Origin: Paractinoplanes abujensis
Lineage (GTDB): Bacteria; Actinomycetota; Actinomycetes; Mycobacteriales; Micromonosporaceae
Direction: 5' to 3'
Assembly (NCBI RefSeq): GCF_014204895.1
Contig: NZ_JACHMF010000001.1
Coordinates: 7,688,001-7,752,000, forward strand
Length of the DNA stretch: 64,000 nt
Made by a program: the position numbers and the translations under genes. Below the pieces are notes generated by a model. That model was not told the DNA's origin. It ran no database searches and saw only the letters and a program-made list of their open reading frames with translations. Below are positions 33,016 through 40,712 of this stretch, one piece after another. The first letter of the stretch is position 1, and every line of letters begins with the position of its first letter.

Positions 33016-33696
33016 ATGTGCGGGCGTTATGCGACCACCAGGAGCGAGGCCGACCTGGAAGACCTGTTCGAGGCCGTGAGTGTGGCCGAGCAGACGGCCC
33101 CGAGCTGGAACGTGGCGCCGACGGATCCCGTCCCGGTGATCCGCGTGTCGGCCACGCACGAGGCCCGGGTCGTCGACCGGGCACGCTGGGGCCTGGTGCC
33201 ACCCTGGGCCAAGGACCTTCGCACCGGCGCCCGCATGATCAACGCCCGCGCCGAGACCGTGGCGACCTCGCGGGCGTTCGCCCCGTCCTTCGCCCGCCGC
33301 CGCTGCCTCGTACCCGCCGACGGCTGGTTCGAGTGGGTGGAGCGCAAACCGCACTACATGACCCCGGCCGACGGCTCGGTGCTGGCCTTCGCCGGCATCT
33401 GGACGACGTGGGGCCCCGACGCGGTGCTGACCTGCAGCGTCCTCACGACGGCGGCGGTGGGCGGCCTGGCCCGCATCCACGACCGCATGCCGCTGATCCT
33501 GCCCGCCTCCCGCTGGCCCACCTGGCTGGCCGGTGGCGGCGACCCGGCGGAACTGCTGACCCCGCTCAGCCCGGCCGAACTGGAAGCCATCGAGATCCGG
33601 CCGGTCCGCCCCGAAGTCGGCAACGTCCGCAACAACGGGCCGCATCTGCTGGAACCCCCAGCCAGCCCTGAGGTCACCCCCGCCACCCTCTTCTGA
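33016..33696 (+). CDS. SRAP domain protein (SOS response-associated peptidase, HMCES type)
   Basis: 226 residues beginning MCGRYATT. After removal of Met1 the exposed Cys2 is the residue that bonds covalently to abasic sites in single-stranded DNA; ARMINARAET and CLVPADGWFEW carry the conserved Asn and Glu, and RIHDRMPLIL the His. The protein guards abasic sites during replication. The position next to aroA is the same as in Mycobacterium tuberculosis (Rv3226c beside Rv3227). The start is fixed by the need for Cys2. Confidence 0.93.
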   Translation: MCGRYATTRSEADLEDLFEAVSVAEQTAPSWNVAPTDPVPVIRVSATHEARVVDRARWGLVPPWAKDLRTGARMINARAETVATSRAFAPSFARRRCLVPADGWFEWVERKPHYMTPADGSVLAFAGIWTTWGPDAVLTCSVLTTAAVGGLARIHDRMPLILPASRWPTWLAGGGDPAELLTPLSPAELEAIEIRPVRPEVGNVRNNGPHLLEPPASPEVTPATLF

Positions 33697-34659
33697 ACAC
33701 CGGGCCGGCGCCGTTTCGCGCTGTTGACGCCGAGCCCGCCCTCACCCACCGCTTGCCCTGCTGGCGCCGGTCCTTTTGGCCGCTTCCCTCTGCCGCCCCC
33801 CGCGTGCTTCAACTACCGCTTGTTCCTGTCGCGCTCGCCCCTTTGGCCGCGTGCTCCTGCCGCCGCCGGCCGCGTGCCTCGACCATCGCGTGCCCCTGCC
33901 GTTGCCCGCCCTTTCGGCCGCGTGTCTTCACCCACCGCTTGGTCCTCCAGTGGCAACGCCTTCCAGCGGTGACGCCCTCCAGCGGCAACGCCCTCCGGCG
34001 GTGACGTCCCCACCGGCGGGGGCCTTAGCGTTGTCGGCTCCCATCGGCGCGCGGCCCGCGGCGAGGACCCGAACGATGTCGCCTCAGCGACGACGCCCAT
34101 CCATCCGCCCTGCCGTCGCGTGCCGTCCAACCACGACCCGGTCTGTCTCGGATGTGCCAACTTCAGCCGTCGGGTCGGCATCGACCGTCGTGAGATCGTC
34201 ATGATTCCGCAGCTCAGGGCCGATCCGTCCGGTGGAGAGTTATCCACAATCGAGTGCTGTCCACAGGGGCGGCGTCGCCGGGACATCGAAGATCGGCGGA
34301 TTCCGACACAATCGTCGGCGGTGGGGGTCCCCCTGGGAGGGCGGGTAATGCGCGTGTGGGAGTTGTGCTCCCGGCGCTGAGCGATGGGAAGGGCTCTGCT
34401 ACGTTCCTCGCGCTTCGCTGACGGGCTTATGTGCGGGGTGGTTCCGTCGAGCGTTCCCGTGAGTGCCGACGATCGTGAAGGGCACTGAGCGGCGCGCTGC
34501 GCCGCCGTGGTGGCTGTGTCGTCGCGACCGCCGTCCGCGGCGTCATTTGGGCCGTTTTGTGAGTCGTGGCGGGTGGCGGCTCGGGTGTGGGCGGTCGGGC
34601 TCGCGAGTGGCTGGACCGTGGGCCATCGGGCTGAGCTGCGGCAAGATCAAGACTGGGTT
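33697..34659. other. Gene-free region with repeats and a DnaA-box-like pair
   Basis: About 1 kb without a credible gene. At 33959-34006 a 15-16-base unit (CCAGCGGTGACGCCCT and variants) is repeated about four times. At 34240-34265 two DnaA-box-like nonamers are 8 bases apart, with GTGGGGGTCCCCC at 34321-34333. The segment 34640-34750 is strikingly AT-rich for this genome and leads to a WhiB gene. Confidence 0.5.
34240..34333. other. Paired DnaA-box-like motifs with palindrome GTGGGGGTCCCCC
   Basis: TTATCCACA (34240-34248), 8 bases, CTGTCCACA (34257-34265), 55 bases, GTGGGGGTCCCCC (34321-34333). The same order and 8-base spacing occur at 59072-59153. Confidence 0.6.
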
Positions 34660-34687
34660 TTGTCAATGGATGTCCGCATTTTATATT
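34660..34687 (+). promoter_or_regulatory. Probable vegetative promoter for the WhiB gene
   Basis: TTGTCA (34660-34665), 16 bases, TATATT (34682-34687), within an AT-rich stretch unusual for this genome and about 140 bases upstream of the start codon. Confidence 0.4.
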
Positions 34688-34827
34688 GGCAACTTTGTTT
34701 CAAGATAGATAAGCCCCTTGTTCTGATCTCCTACCCTGCGATACAAAACTGCGCCGGAGTGGTGCAGGTTCGCACGGTGCGAGCCCGTTGCCACACGCAG
34801 TACCGGTCCCACGGGGGAGGTGGGCTG

Positions 34828-35223
34828 ATGACACGGGCTCGTATGCCGCGTCCACATGAGGTAGCCATCGCGCGGAGGGATCCGCGCCTGCTCGAAGCGA
34901 TCAGCGAACGTCGCAGCGACGAGGCTTGGCGGACCCGCGGCGCATGCCGTTCGGTCGATCCGGAGACGTTCTTTCCGGCGCCAAATGAACCGTCCGAAGG
35001 TGCGGTTTCGCTGTGCGGCTCATGCACAGTCCAAGGGCCGTGCCTGGCCTGGGCGTTGCAGGTCGGCGACTGTCACGGTGTCTGGGGCGGGACGACCCCG
35101 CGCGAACGCCGGGCGATGCTGGTGGCCTGGCGCGAACGCGTCGGTCCCAACGGCGAGACCGTCGACGACGAAACCGACGAAGAAGACCGCAGGTTGCTCA
35201 GCCTTACACCGATCAGCCGCTGA
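34828..35223 (+). CDS. WhiB family transcriptional regulator
   Basis: 131 residues. The four cluster cysteines are Cys40 (GACRSVD), Cys63, Cys66 and Cys72 (LCGSCTVQGPC), and the turn motif GVWGGTT follows, as in all Wbl proteins that carry a [4Fe-4S] cluster and bind sigma factor region 4. The basic helix after it (RERRAMLVAWRERV) contacts DNA. ATG at 34828 has GGGGGAGG nine bases upstream. The N-terminal 35 residues and acidic C-terminal tail (DDETDEEDRRLL) do not match WhiB1, WhiB2 or WhiB7 closely, so no specific name is given. It has an AT-rich promoter region. Confidence 0.92.
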   Translation: MTRARMPRPHEVAIARRDPRLLEAISERRSDEAWRTRGACRSVDPETFFPAPNEPSEGAVSLCGSCTVQGPCLAWALQVGDCHGVWGGTTPRERRAMLVAWRERVGPNGETVDDETDEEDRRLLSLTPISR

Positions 35224-35267
35224 CCCGCTCGTCGTCCGCCGGCCGGCACGCTCGCAAGGGCGGGCCG

Positions 35268-35375
35268 GCCAGGCAGAGCGGGCTGCCGAGCAGAGCGGGC
35301 CGCCGAGCAGAGCGGGCCGCCGAGCAGAGCGGGCCGCCGAGCAGAGCGGGCCGGCGCAGGAGCGGGCCGGTGAAG
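35268..35375 (+). repeat. Tandem 17-bp repeat between the WhiB gene and the hydrolase gene
   Basis: GCCGAGCAGAGCGGGCC occurs four times in perfect tandem (35285-35301, 35302-35318, 35319-35335, 35336-35352), with degenerate copies on both sides. The surrounding 240-base gap has no credible gene. Confidence 0.85.
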
Positions 35376-35463
35376 AGCAGACGGCCAAGCAAAGCGGCCC
35401 GGTGAAGAGGCGAGCGGCCGGACAAAGGCGGCCCGGTGAAGGCGCGACCTGGTGAAATAGGGC

Positions 35464-36057
35464 GTGACCGAGATCGAGACGCCCCGCGGCCCGGCCCAGG
35501 TGCGCATCAGTGAGCCCGCCGGCAACCCTGTCAGCACGTTGATGCTCGGGCACGGTGCCGGCGGTGGGGTCGACGCGCCCGACCTCCAGGCCGTGCACGA
35601 TGCCGCGGTGGCCGCCGGCGTACGGGTCGTGCTGGTGACGCAGCCCTACCGCGTGGCCGGTCGGCGTGCGCCCGCTCCGGCCGCCCAGCTCGATGAGGCC
35701 TGGTCGGTCGTGGCGGCAGCCGTACGGGGAGAGGCTCCTTTGATCGTGGGCGGGCGGTCGAGCGGGGCGCGCGTGGCGTGCCGGACGGCAGCGCAGCTGG
35801 GGGCCGTGGGGGTGCTGGCACTGGCTTTCCCGTTGCATCCGCCGGGCAAGCCCGAGAAGAGCCGGGCCGCCGAGTTGCCCACCGAGGTGCCGACGGTCGT
35901 GCTCAACGGGGACCGGGACGCGTTCGGGGTGCCCACCGGCTCGGGCCTCGTCGAGGTGCTGGTGCGGCCGGGCGCGACTCACGACCTGCGTAAAGGTGTC
36001 GCCGAGACGGCCACGCTGGCGGTGGGGTGGCTGCGGCGGCACGGGTGGGCCACGTGA
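35464..36057 (+). CDS. Alpha/beta hydrolase family protein
   Basis: 197 residues. [15 protein letters not shown] is the oxyanion-hole segment, [17 protein letters not shown] the nucleophile elbow (GRSSGA, Ser), and [11 protein letters not shown] plus PGATHDLR supply the acid and His. This is the small KANL3/Tex30-like or dienelactone-hydrolase-like group of unknown substrate. GTG at 35464 is the only practical start, with a weak ribosome site. It precedes the sigR region. Confidence 0.85.
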   Translation: MTEIETPRGPAQVRISEPAGNPVSTLMLGHGAGGGVDAPDLQAVHDAAVAAGVRVVLVTQPYRVAGRRAPAPAAQLDEAWSVVAAAVRGEAPLIVGGRSSGARVACRTAAQLGAVGVLALAFPLHPPGKPEKSRAAELPTEVPTVVLNGDRDAFGVPTGSGLVEVLVRPGATHDLRKGVAETATLAVGWLRRHGWAT

Positions 36058-36080
36058 AGCGGAGCACGGGGCGGCTGGCA

Positions 36081-36106
36081 GGAATGCAACTTGCGCCTGC
36101 GTGGTT
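36081..36106 (+). promoter_or_regulatory. SigR-type promoter upstream of sigR
   Basis: GGAAT (36081-36085), 18 bases, GTT (36104-36106), an exact match to the sigma-R consensus GGAAT-N18-GTT. It points toward sigR and implies autoregulation by thiol-oxidative stress. Confidence 0.8.
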
Positions 36107-36346
36107 GTAAGCCCCGGAGCTTGTAAGTCGGAAGGGGTTTTACTGGTGCGAGCCGGAACCGAGAGCCTCGAGCGTGAGGGCCGGGATGTCGACCGGGTGC
36201 GGAACTTGCTGGGTTCTCCCGAGTGGCCGGCCACCGAGACCACAAAAGTGTCGCCATCGGTGAGTGTCAGCACACCGGCGGTTTTCAAAGGCGTTGAAGG
36301 GGCACTACCCGTATCCTCGGCGGGGCGGTCGAGGGGAGATCTCAGG

Positions 36347-36946
36347 GTGGCCCAAACAGAACGGACCGAGGAGCGCAGGGCGCGCTTCGAGCGGGACGCG
36401 TTGCCTTTCGTGGACCAGCTGTACGCGGCTGGCTTGCGCATGACGCGCAACCCGGCCGATGCCGAGGATCTGGTGCAGGAGACGTATCTGAAGGCGTTCT
36501 CCGCGTTCCACCAGTTCGAGGAGGGCACCAACCTCAAGGCGTGGCTCTACCGCATCCTCACGAACACCTATATCAACTCGTATCGGCGCAAGCAGCGTCA
36601 GCCGGTGCAGGCTCCCACCGAGGAGATCACCGACTGGCAGCTCGCCTCGTCGGAGTCGCACACGTCGGTCGGCCTGCGTTCGGCCGAGACCGAGGCGCTC
36701 GACCGGCTGCCCGACAGCGACATCAAGGAAGCCCTGCAGGCTCTGCCCGAGGACTTCCGTCTGGCCGTCTACCTCGCTGATGTCGAGGGTTTCTCGTACA
36801 AGGAGATCGCCGACATCATGGGCACGCCGATCGGCACCGTCATGTCCCGGCTGCACCGCGGCCGGCGCAACCTGCGCAAGACCCTGGAGCAGTACGCTGC
36901 CGACCGGGGGATCACCCGGACCGCTTCGGAACCGCAGGAGGCCTGA
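36347..36946 (+). CDS. sigR: RNA polymerase sigma factor SigR/SigH (oxidative stress)
   Basis: 199 residues from GTG at 36347 with GAGGGGAG upstream. Region 2 ([46 protein letters not shown]) and region 4 ([46 protein letters not shown]) match Streptomyces SigR and mycobacterial SigH. The anti-sigma gene rsrA follows six bases downstream. A second in-frame GTG at 36146, behind GAAGGGG and just after a SigR promoter, would give a 266-residue form with 67 extra residues. In Streptomyces coelicolor such a long SigR form is made only under stress and is unstable. The same arrangement is likely here. Confidence 0.93.
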   Translation: MAQTERTEERRARFERDALPFVDQLYAAGLRMTRNPADAEDLVQETYLKAFSAFHQFEEGTNLKAWLYRILTNTYINSYRRKQRQPVQAPTEEITDWQLASSESHTSVGLRSAETEALDRLPDSDIKEALQALPEDFRLAVYLADVEGFSYKEIADIMGTPIGTVMSRLHRGRRNLRKTLEQYAADRGITRTASEPQEA

Positions 36947-36951
36947 CCCAG

Positions 36952-37239
36952 ATGAGCGGCCTGAACGGCGAGGATCACGAAACCGACTGCGGCATCGTGA
37001 TCAGCGAGGTCTATCTCTACCTCGATCTGGAGTGCAGCGAGGACCGCCGCACGCTGATCCAGAAGCATCTGGACGACTGCGACGGTTGCCTGCGCGAGTA
37101 CGGCATCGAGCACGAGGTCAAGGCGCTGGTGTCGCGCTGCTGCGGCGACGAGAAGGCGCCCCGGGAGCTGCGTGAGCGGCTGCGGGTGAAGCTCGACCAG
37201 CTCGAGGTGCAGGTCGAAACCAGGGAATACCTGCCCTGA
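36952..37239 (+). CDS. rsrA: Zinc-binding redox anti-sigma factor RsrA
   Basis: 95 residues. The ZAS motif His-x3-Cys-x2-Cys is seen in IQKHLDDCDGC (His39, Cys43, Cys46), with an earlier Cys13 in HETDCGIV, as in RsrA where an upstream Cys completes the zinc site. A further Cys pair (RCCGDE) lies near residue 60. Oxidation to a disulfide releases the sigma factor. Its position directly after sigR gives the partner. It is probably part of the sigR transcript; a hairpin follows. Confidence 0.9.
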   Translation: MSGLNGEDHETDCGIVISEVYLYLDLECSEDRRTLIQKHLDDCDGCLREYGIEHEVKALVSRCCGDEKAPRELRERLRVKLDQLEVQVETREYLP

Positions 37240-37256
37240 GGCACGTGTACGGCGAC

Positions 37257-37288
37257 AAGAAAGGCCCCGCGCGAGCGGGGCCTTTCTT
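37257..37288. terminator. Terminator after rsrA
   Basis: 14-bp perfect stem (37257-37270 with 37275-37288) with a 4-base loop, between rsrA and the convergent bL37 gene. Confidence 0.85.
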
Positions 37289-37303
37289 CGTTCGAGCACA
37301 AGC

Positions 37304-37378
37304 TCAGCTGTTGGGCCGCTTGCCGTGGTTCGCGCTGCTCTTCTTGCGAGCCTTCTTCTTGCGGGCCTTCTTCGCCAT
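37304..37378 (-). CDS. 50S ribosomal protein bL37
   Basis: 24 residues: MAKKARKKKARKKS followed by SANHGKRPNS. This is the tiny, extremely basic actinobacterial ribosomal protein bL37 first located in mycobacterial large subunits. The ATG has AGGAGT eight bases upstream. Its C terminus SANHGKRPN is the diagnostic part. Too short for most gene finders. Confidence 0.88.
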   Translation of the reverse strand: MAKKARKKKARKKSSANHGKRPNS

Positions 37379-37504
37379 CGAGTGACTCCTTGTTCGTGCC
37401 GTGTTTCCCGAGCCGATGGTAGTCGGCGCGTCCGCTCGGCTCCGACTCGCCCGACCAGGATCCGTGGTTTGATACCGGTACCGACAGACCGAGGAGGGTT
37501 CCCC

Positions 37505-37723
37505 ATGGCCGACGAGATCCGGGCCGAGATGGTAGCCAACGTGTGGAAGGTCGTGGCCACGAGCGGCGACACCGTGGCCGAGGGGGACACCCTGGTGATC
37601 CTCGAGTCGATGAAGATGGAGATCCCGGTCGTCGCCGAGACCGACGGCACGGTGGCCGAACTCGCCGTGCACGAGGGCGACGTGGTGCAGGAAGGCGACC
37701 TGATCGCCATCATCCAGGGCTGA
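37505..37723 (+). CDS. Biotin/lipoyl-type carrier domain protein (TB7.3-like)
   Basis: 72 residues forming a single biotin carrier domain. LVILESMKMEIPV carries the modified Lys in the ESMKME context. The counterpart in Mycobacterium tuberculosis is TB7.3 (Rv3221c), which sits by the same sigH/rshA genes. It has GAGGAGG before ATG 37505. Its stop TGA abuts the opposing stop of the next gene (TGATCA). It may serve as a biotin carrier for an acyl-CoA carboxylase, but no carboxylase gene is near. Confidence 0.9.
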   Translation: MADEIRAEMVANVWKVVATSGDTVAEGDTLVILESMKMEIPVVAETDGTVAELAVHEGDVVQEGDLIAIIQG

Positions 37724-38320
37724 TCAGGACGGCCCGCCCGGCAGCTGCAACTCCACCGAAGGGAATTCGACGGGCTGCGGCTGGTCGGCCCAGAGCGCGC
37801 GCAGCTGACCCTGCAGGAAGGCCATGAGCCGCCGGCGGTATTCGGCGTCGAAGACTTCGAGCGTCTCGATCTGTTCCTGTAATGCTTTCCGCTTGACCGC
37901 GAGCCCGCCGACCGCGTCCTCGTAGCGGCGCTGTGCCCGCTGTGCGAGCTGTTCGGCGGTTTCGTTGCCGTCGGCGATGATGCGTTCCGCCTCGGCGCGG
38001 GCCGCGGTCAGCAATGCGTCCGCTTCGGCGCGCATCCGCTCGGCGTATTCGCGAGCTTCGGCGCGGCAGTGTTCCGCGCTCTTCTCCGCCTCTTCCCGCA
38101 CCGTCTGCGCGGTCCGGTTCGCCGCGGCGACGTACTCCTCGGCGGTTCGCTGCGCCAAGGTCAGAACCTGCAGGGCCTCACCGGGCAGCTCGGCTGATGC
38201 CGGCGGGGCCGGGTCTTCCGGGGATATCGAGGAGACGACGGGATGAATCGCGGTCACGCTGTCGACGGAGGCGCGGCCGAGCAGCAACCGGACGCGTCCG
38301 GTCACGGGTTTGTCGTTCAC
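37724..38320 (-). CDS. DivIVA-like coiled-coil protein
   Basis: 198 residues. The first 50 residues include a Ser/Pro-rich section; residues about 50-165 form a nearly continuous amphipathic coiled coil rich in Ala and Glu (RTAEEYVAAANRTAQTVREE, AEKSAEHCRAEAREYAERMR). The C terminus ends with LRALWADQPQPVEFP. Similar coiled-coil proteins in actinobacteria act in polar growth or cytoskeleton-like structures. There is no DivIVA N-terminal membrane loop, so the relation is loose. Function is not assigned. Confidence 0.65.
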   Translation of the reverse strand: MNDKPVTGRVRLLLGRASVDSVTAIHPVVSSISPEDPAPPASAELPGEALQVLTLAQRTAEEYVAAANRTAQTVREEAEKSAEHCRAEAREYAERMRAEADALLTAARAEAERIIADGNETAEQLAQRAQRRYEDAVGGLAVKRKALQEQIETLEVFDAEYRRRLMAFLQGQLRALWADQPQPVEFPSVELQLPGGPS

Positions 38321-38520
38321 GGGTGTCTCCCGTCCCTCTCAAGGGGTGGTGCCGCCGGGCGAAAGGCGTAACCCAGCGGCACCACAGGGGTAAAGCAAGG
38401 CCGGTCAGCCCAAACAATCCGTACGATCAGGGCCGTGGTTGCGCGGCGATTTCCCTACCGGTCTCTGACCCACATCCGATGACGGCAAGGAAATCTCGGC
38501 ATCCGCCGGCCCGTACTCAG

Positions 38521-39153
38521 TTACCGGCCATTCGGGCCCTGGTGACCGGGGCGGCCGATCGGGCCCTGGTTGCCGGGGATCGGACCCTGGTTGCCGGGGC
38601 GCACGATCGGGCCCGGGTGACCGGGGCGGACGATCGGGCCCGGGTGACCGGGACGGACGATCGGGCCCGGGTGACCGGGGCGCATGATCGGGCCCGGGTG
38701 ACCCGGACGGAAGAACGGACGCGGGTGGCCGTGGCGGAACATGCCCCGGTGCCCCGGACGCATCTGGCCCCACCAGCCCGGCCGGAACTGGACCGGGAAG
38801 CCGCGGGTCAGCGCGAACGGACGGCTGAAACCGCCGGGGCCCCAGTCGTCCTCGCTCTCGACCTCGAGGGCCCAGGCGCCCCGGCGCACGCCGAGCTGCA
38901 CCAGGTCGCAGTCGTGGTCGTCCCAGGCGCCGCTCCGCTCGCCGAACTGTCCCGCAAGTTCACAGGCCCGCAGCGACCGGTAGAAGCCGACGACCTGAGT
39001 GCCATCGCGCCACTGAGCGACGTGGCCGGCCCCGGACTTGCTCTCCACGGCCGGGCCGGCGGTGGCCGACGCCTGGGCCGGAGCGGTGCCGACGGCCAGT
39101 GCGGCGAGTACGCCGAACCCTCCCATGGTCAGGGCGCGGGTGAGCTTCTTCAT
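38521..39153 (-). CDS. Secreted protein with RPGHPGPIV repeats, paralogue of the 43545 gene
   Basis: 210 residues. After a signal peptide (residues 1-29, APAQASA) there is a compact domain of about 65 residues (VVGFYRSLRACELAGQFGER, DCDLVQLGVRRGAWALEVES) with two cysteines, then a Gly/Pro/Arg/His-rich tail. In the tail a nine-residue unit RPGHPGPIV occurs at least four times, followed by shorter NQGPIG variants. The same domain lies in the protein encoded at 43545-44177, with a different tail. ATG at 39153 has GAAAGGA seven bases upstream. No known family recognised. Confidence 0.75.
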   Translation of the reverse strand: MKKLTRALTMGGFGVLAALAVGTAPAQASATAGPAVESKSGAGHVAQWRDGTQVVGFYRSLRACELAGQFGERSGAWDDHDCDLVQLGVRRGAWALEVESEDDWGPGGFSRPFALTRGFPVQFRPGWWGQMRPGHRGMFRHGHPRPFFRPGHPGPIMRPGHPGPIVRPGHPGPIVRPGHPGPIVRPGNQGPIPGNQGPIGRPGHQGPNGR

Positions 39154-40326
39154 CGCATTTCCTTTCGTACCGTGTTGCGCGGTGACTTACGGAATGGAAA
39201 ACCGCTTTCCGCCTACGCCGGAAGTCGAACGCGCGTATGTCGTCGTGCGCCGGAATGACGGTCGCCCGATGGCCGTTCGGCGGACCTTTCTTGAGGGCCC
39301 GGCACAGAACCCCGGAACCATTGCGAGAACGGGAGTCGATGAATTTCCGGGTGGACGCTGGGCAAGTGTCCGGTGGGCCGGTTCGACGGCTCCGCTCCGG
39401 CGACACCGCGACAACTCGGGGGCACGTAAGGTGACCGGCTCCGGCCCGGCGCTGTGTGCCCAGAGCGGCCGGGGCGTCGCGCACCGTGTCCGGGCGTTCC
39501 GGCGCCTCAGTGGACGGCATGGACGGGGCCGGGCCGAGTGCTTGGAGCGGGCCAGGCCGTGGCCGCGGGCGGCTTTGCCTGCGCTAAATCGAATTGGTCG
39601 CCGCTTCCGGTCCCGTACGCCGCTTCGGTCGCTCGCCCGGAAGTCGGCGGCACCGGCCGGCCGGGCGTCGGGGCCGCTGCCTCGCCGGCACTCCTTCGGG
39701 TTAGTGCGACGGGTTCATCGGCGCAAACCTTCGGATGTCTCCGCGCGAGCCGATCAGCCCTCGCCGGACGCAAACGACCGATGCGCTCCCTGGCCGCCGG
39801 TCGACCATTCTTGTAGCTCCTCCCTCGAAATGATTGCCGACGAGGTTCCGCGCCCTATTGCTCTGCGCCGGTCGCCCTGATAGCAGGTCGTTGCATCCCG
39901 GCAACGGTGCGTGGCGGTTCCGTCGGACGTTTCTGGCAAAATCCTTGGCATGTCGAATGCCAGAAGGTCTTTCGGCCGGATTCCTGCTTTGCCGACCTTG
40001 ATCTTTCTGGTGGACCGGCGGCGGCGATCGGAACGATTCTGCGAGAAGAACCGCATTGCGCGGACCTGATCGCAAGCTCGAATGGCGCGGCCGGCCATCC
40101 GCCCCGCTATTCGGATCCGGATGCGCACGCGGAGTGAGCGCGTCGTGCCGGTTCGCATCGGTTGCCGGTAAAAGATCCAAAAGCCGACCGGTTTTTGTCG
40201 CATGCCCGGCTGAATTTGAGCCGGAACGAGCGGAACCAGGTTTGGTCGCCCGAGCCGCGGTTATCGCTCGATTTATCGCGGGCCGCCCGACCGCGATCTT
40301 CGTTGAATGAGTAAGGACAAGGCCCG
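39154..40326. other. 1.2 kb without a supported gene
   Basis: The stretch has open frames on both strands but none with a ribosome site and consistent codon use. It is less GC-rich than the flanks. No tandem repeat, terminator or RNA was recognised. It may hold decayed genes. Confidence 0.4.
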
Positions 40327-40602
40327 ATGAGAACGAGCAACATCACCCTGCCGAGCCGGTGGCGAGCGGCGTACAAGGCGGCGCTGGAGCTCCTCGAGAG
40401 CGACAAGCCCTACAACGACCCGCAGGACGCCCGGGCCCGGGCCCGCGTGCAGCGCATGCGAACCGACACGCGCCGGTGGATCCGGGAGCAGAAAATGATG
40501 GCGGCGGCCGGCCTTCTTTCTCCCGTGCAGACCTTGTTCATCGCGCACATCCCCGACAACTGGCGTGAGATCGACCTGCGGCGCCGAAGCCTGCGGCAAT
40601 AA
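40327..40602 (+). CDS. Small basic hypothetical protein
   Basis: 91 residues, ATG 40327 following AAGGACAAGG. Rich in Arg, Lys, Gln, with helical stretches (LPSRWRAAYKAALELLESD, RARVQRMRTDTRRWIREQKM) and a final WREIDLRRRSLRQ. No known motif. It terminates at a hairpin shared with the GT2 gene. It could be a small nucleic-acid or protein binder; no function can be given. Confidence 0.6.
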   Translation: MRTSNITLPSRWRAAYKAALELLESDKPYNDPQDARARARVQRMRTDTRRWIREQKMMAAAGLLSPVQTLFIAHIPDNWREIDLRRRSLRQ

Positions 40603-40627
40603 TTCGGGCCGGTCGATAAAAACAGTG

Positions 40628-40659
40628 GCGTCCGGACCGCGATCACGCAGTCCGGACGC
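40628..40659. terminator. Bidirectional terminator
   Basis: 9-bp perfect stem GCGTCCGGA (40628-40636) with TCCGGACGC (40651-40659), between convergent genes, flanked by ATAAAAACAG and GATTCTTC. Confidence 0.7.
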
Positions 40660-40712
40660 CGATTCTTCAACGAAGTTTGTTCATAGGGGCGGCCCAGAAG
40701 AGGGCCGGGTGA

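Noticed and set aside
34240..34333. Chromosomal origin of replication
   Set aside because: Only two DnaA-like boxes are present and dnaA, dnaN and gyrase genes are absent.
39187..40137. Several frames of 65-90 codons on both strands
   Set aside because: No ribosome sites, inconsistent codon use and no recognisable residues; left as unassigned DNA.
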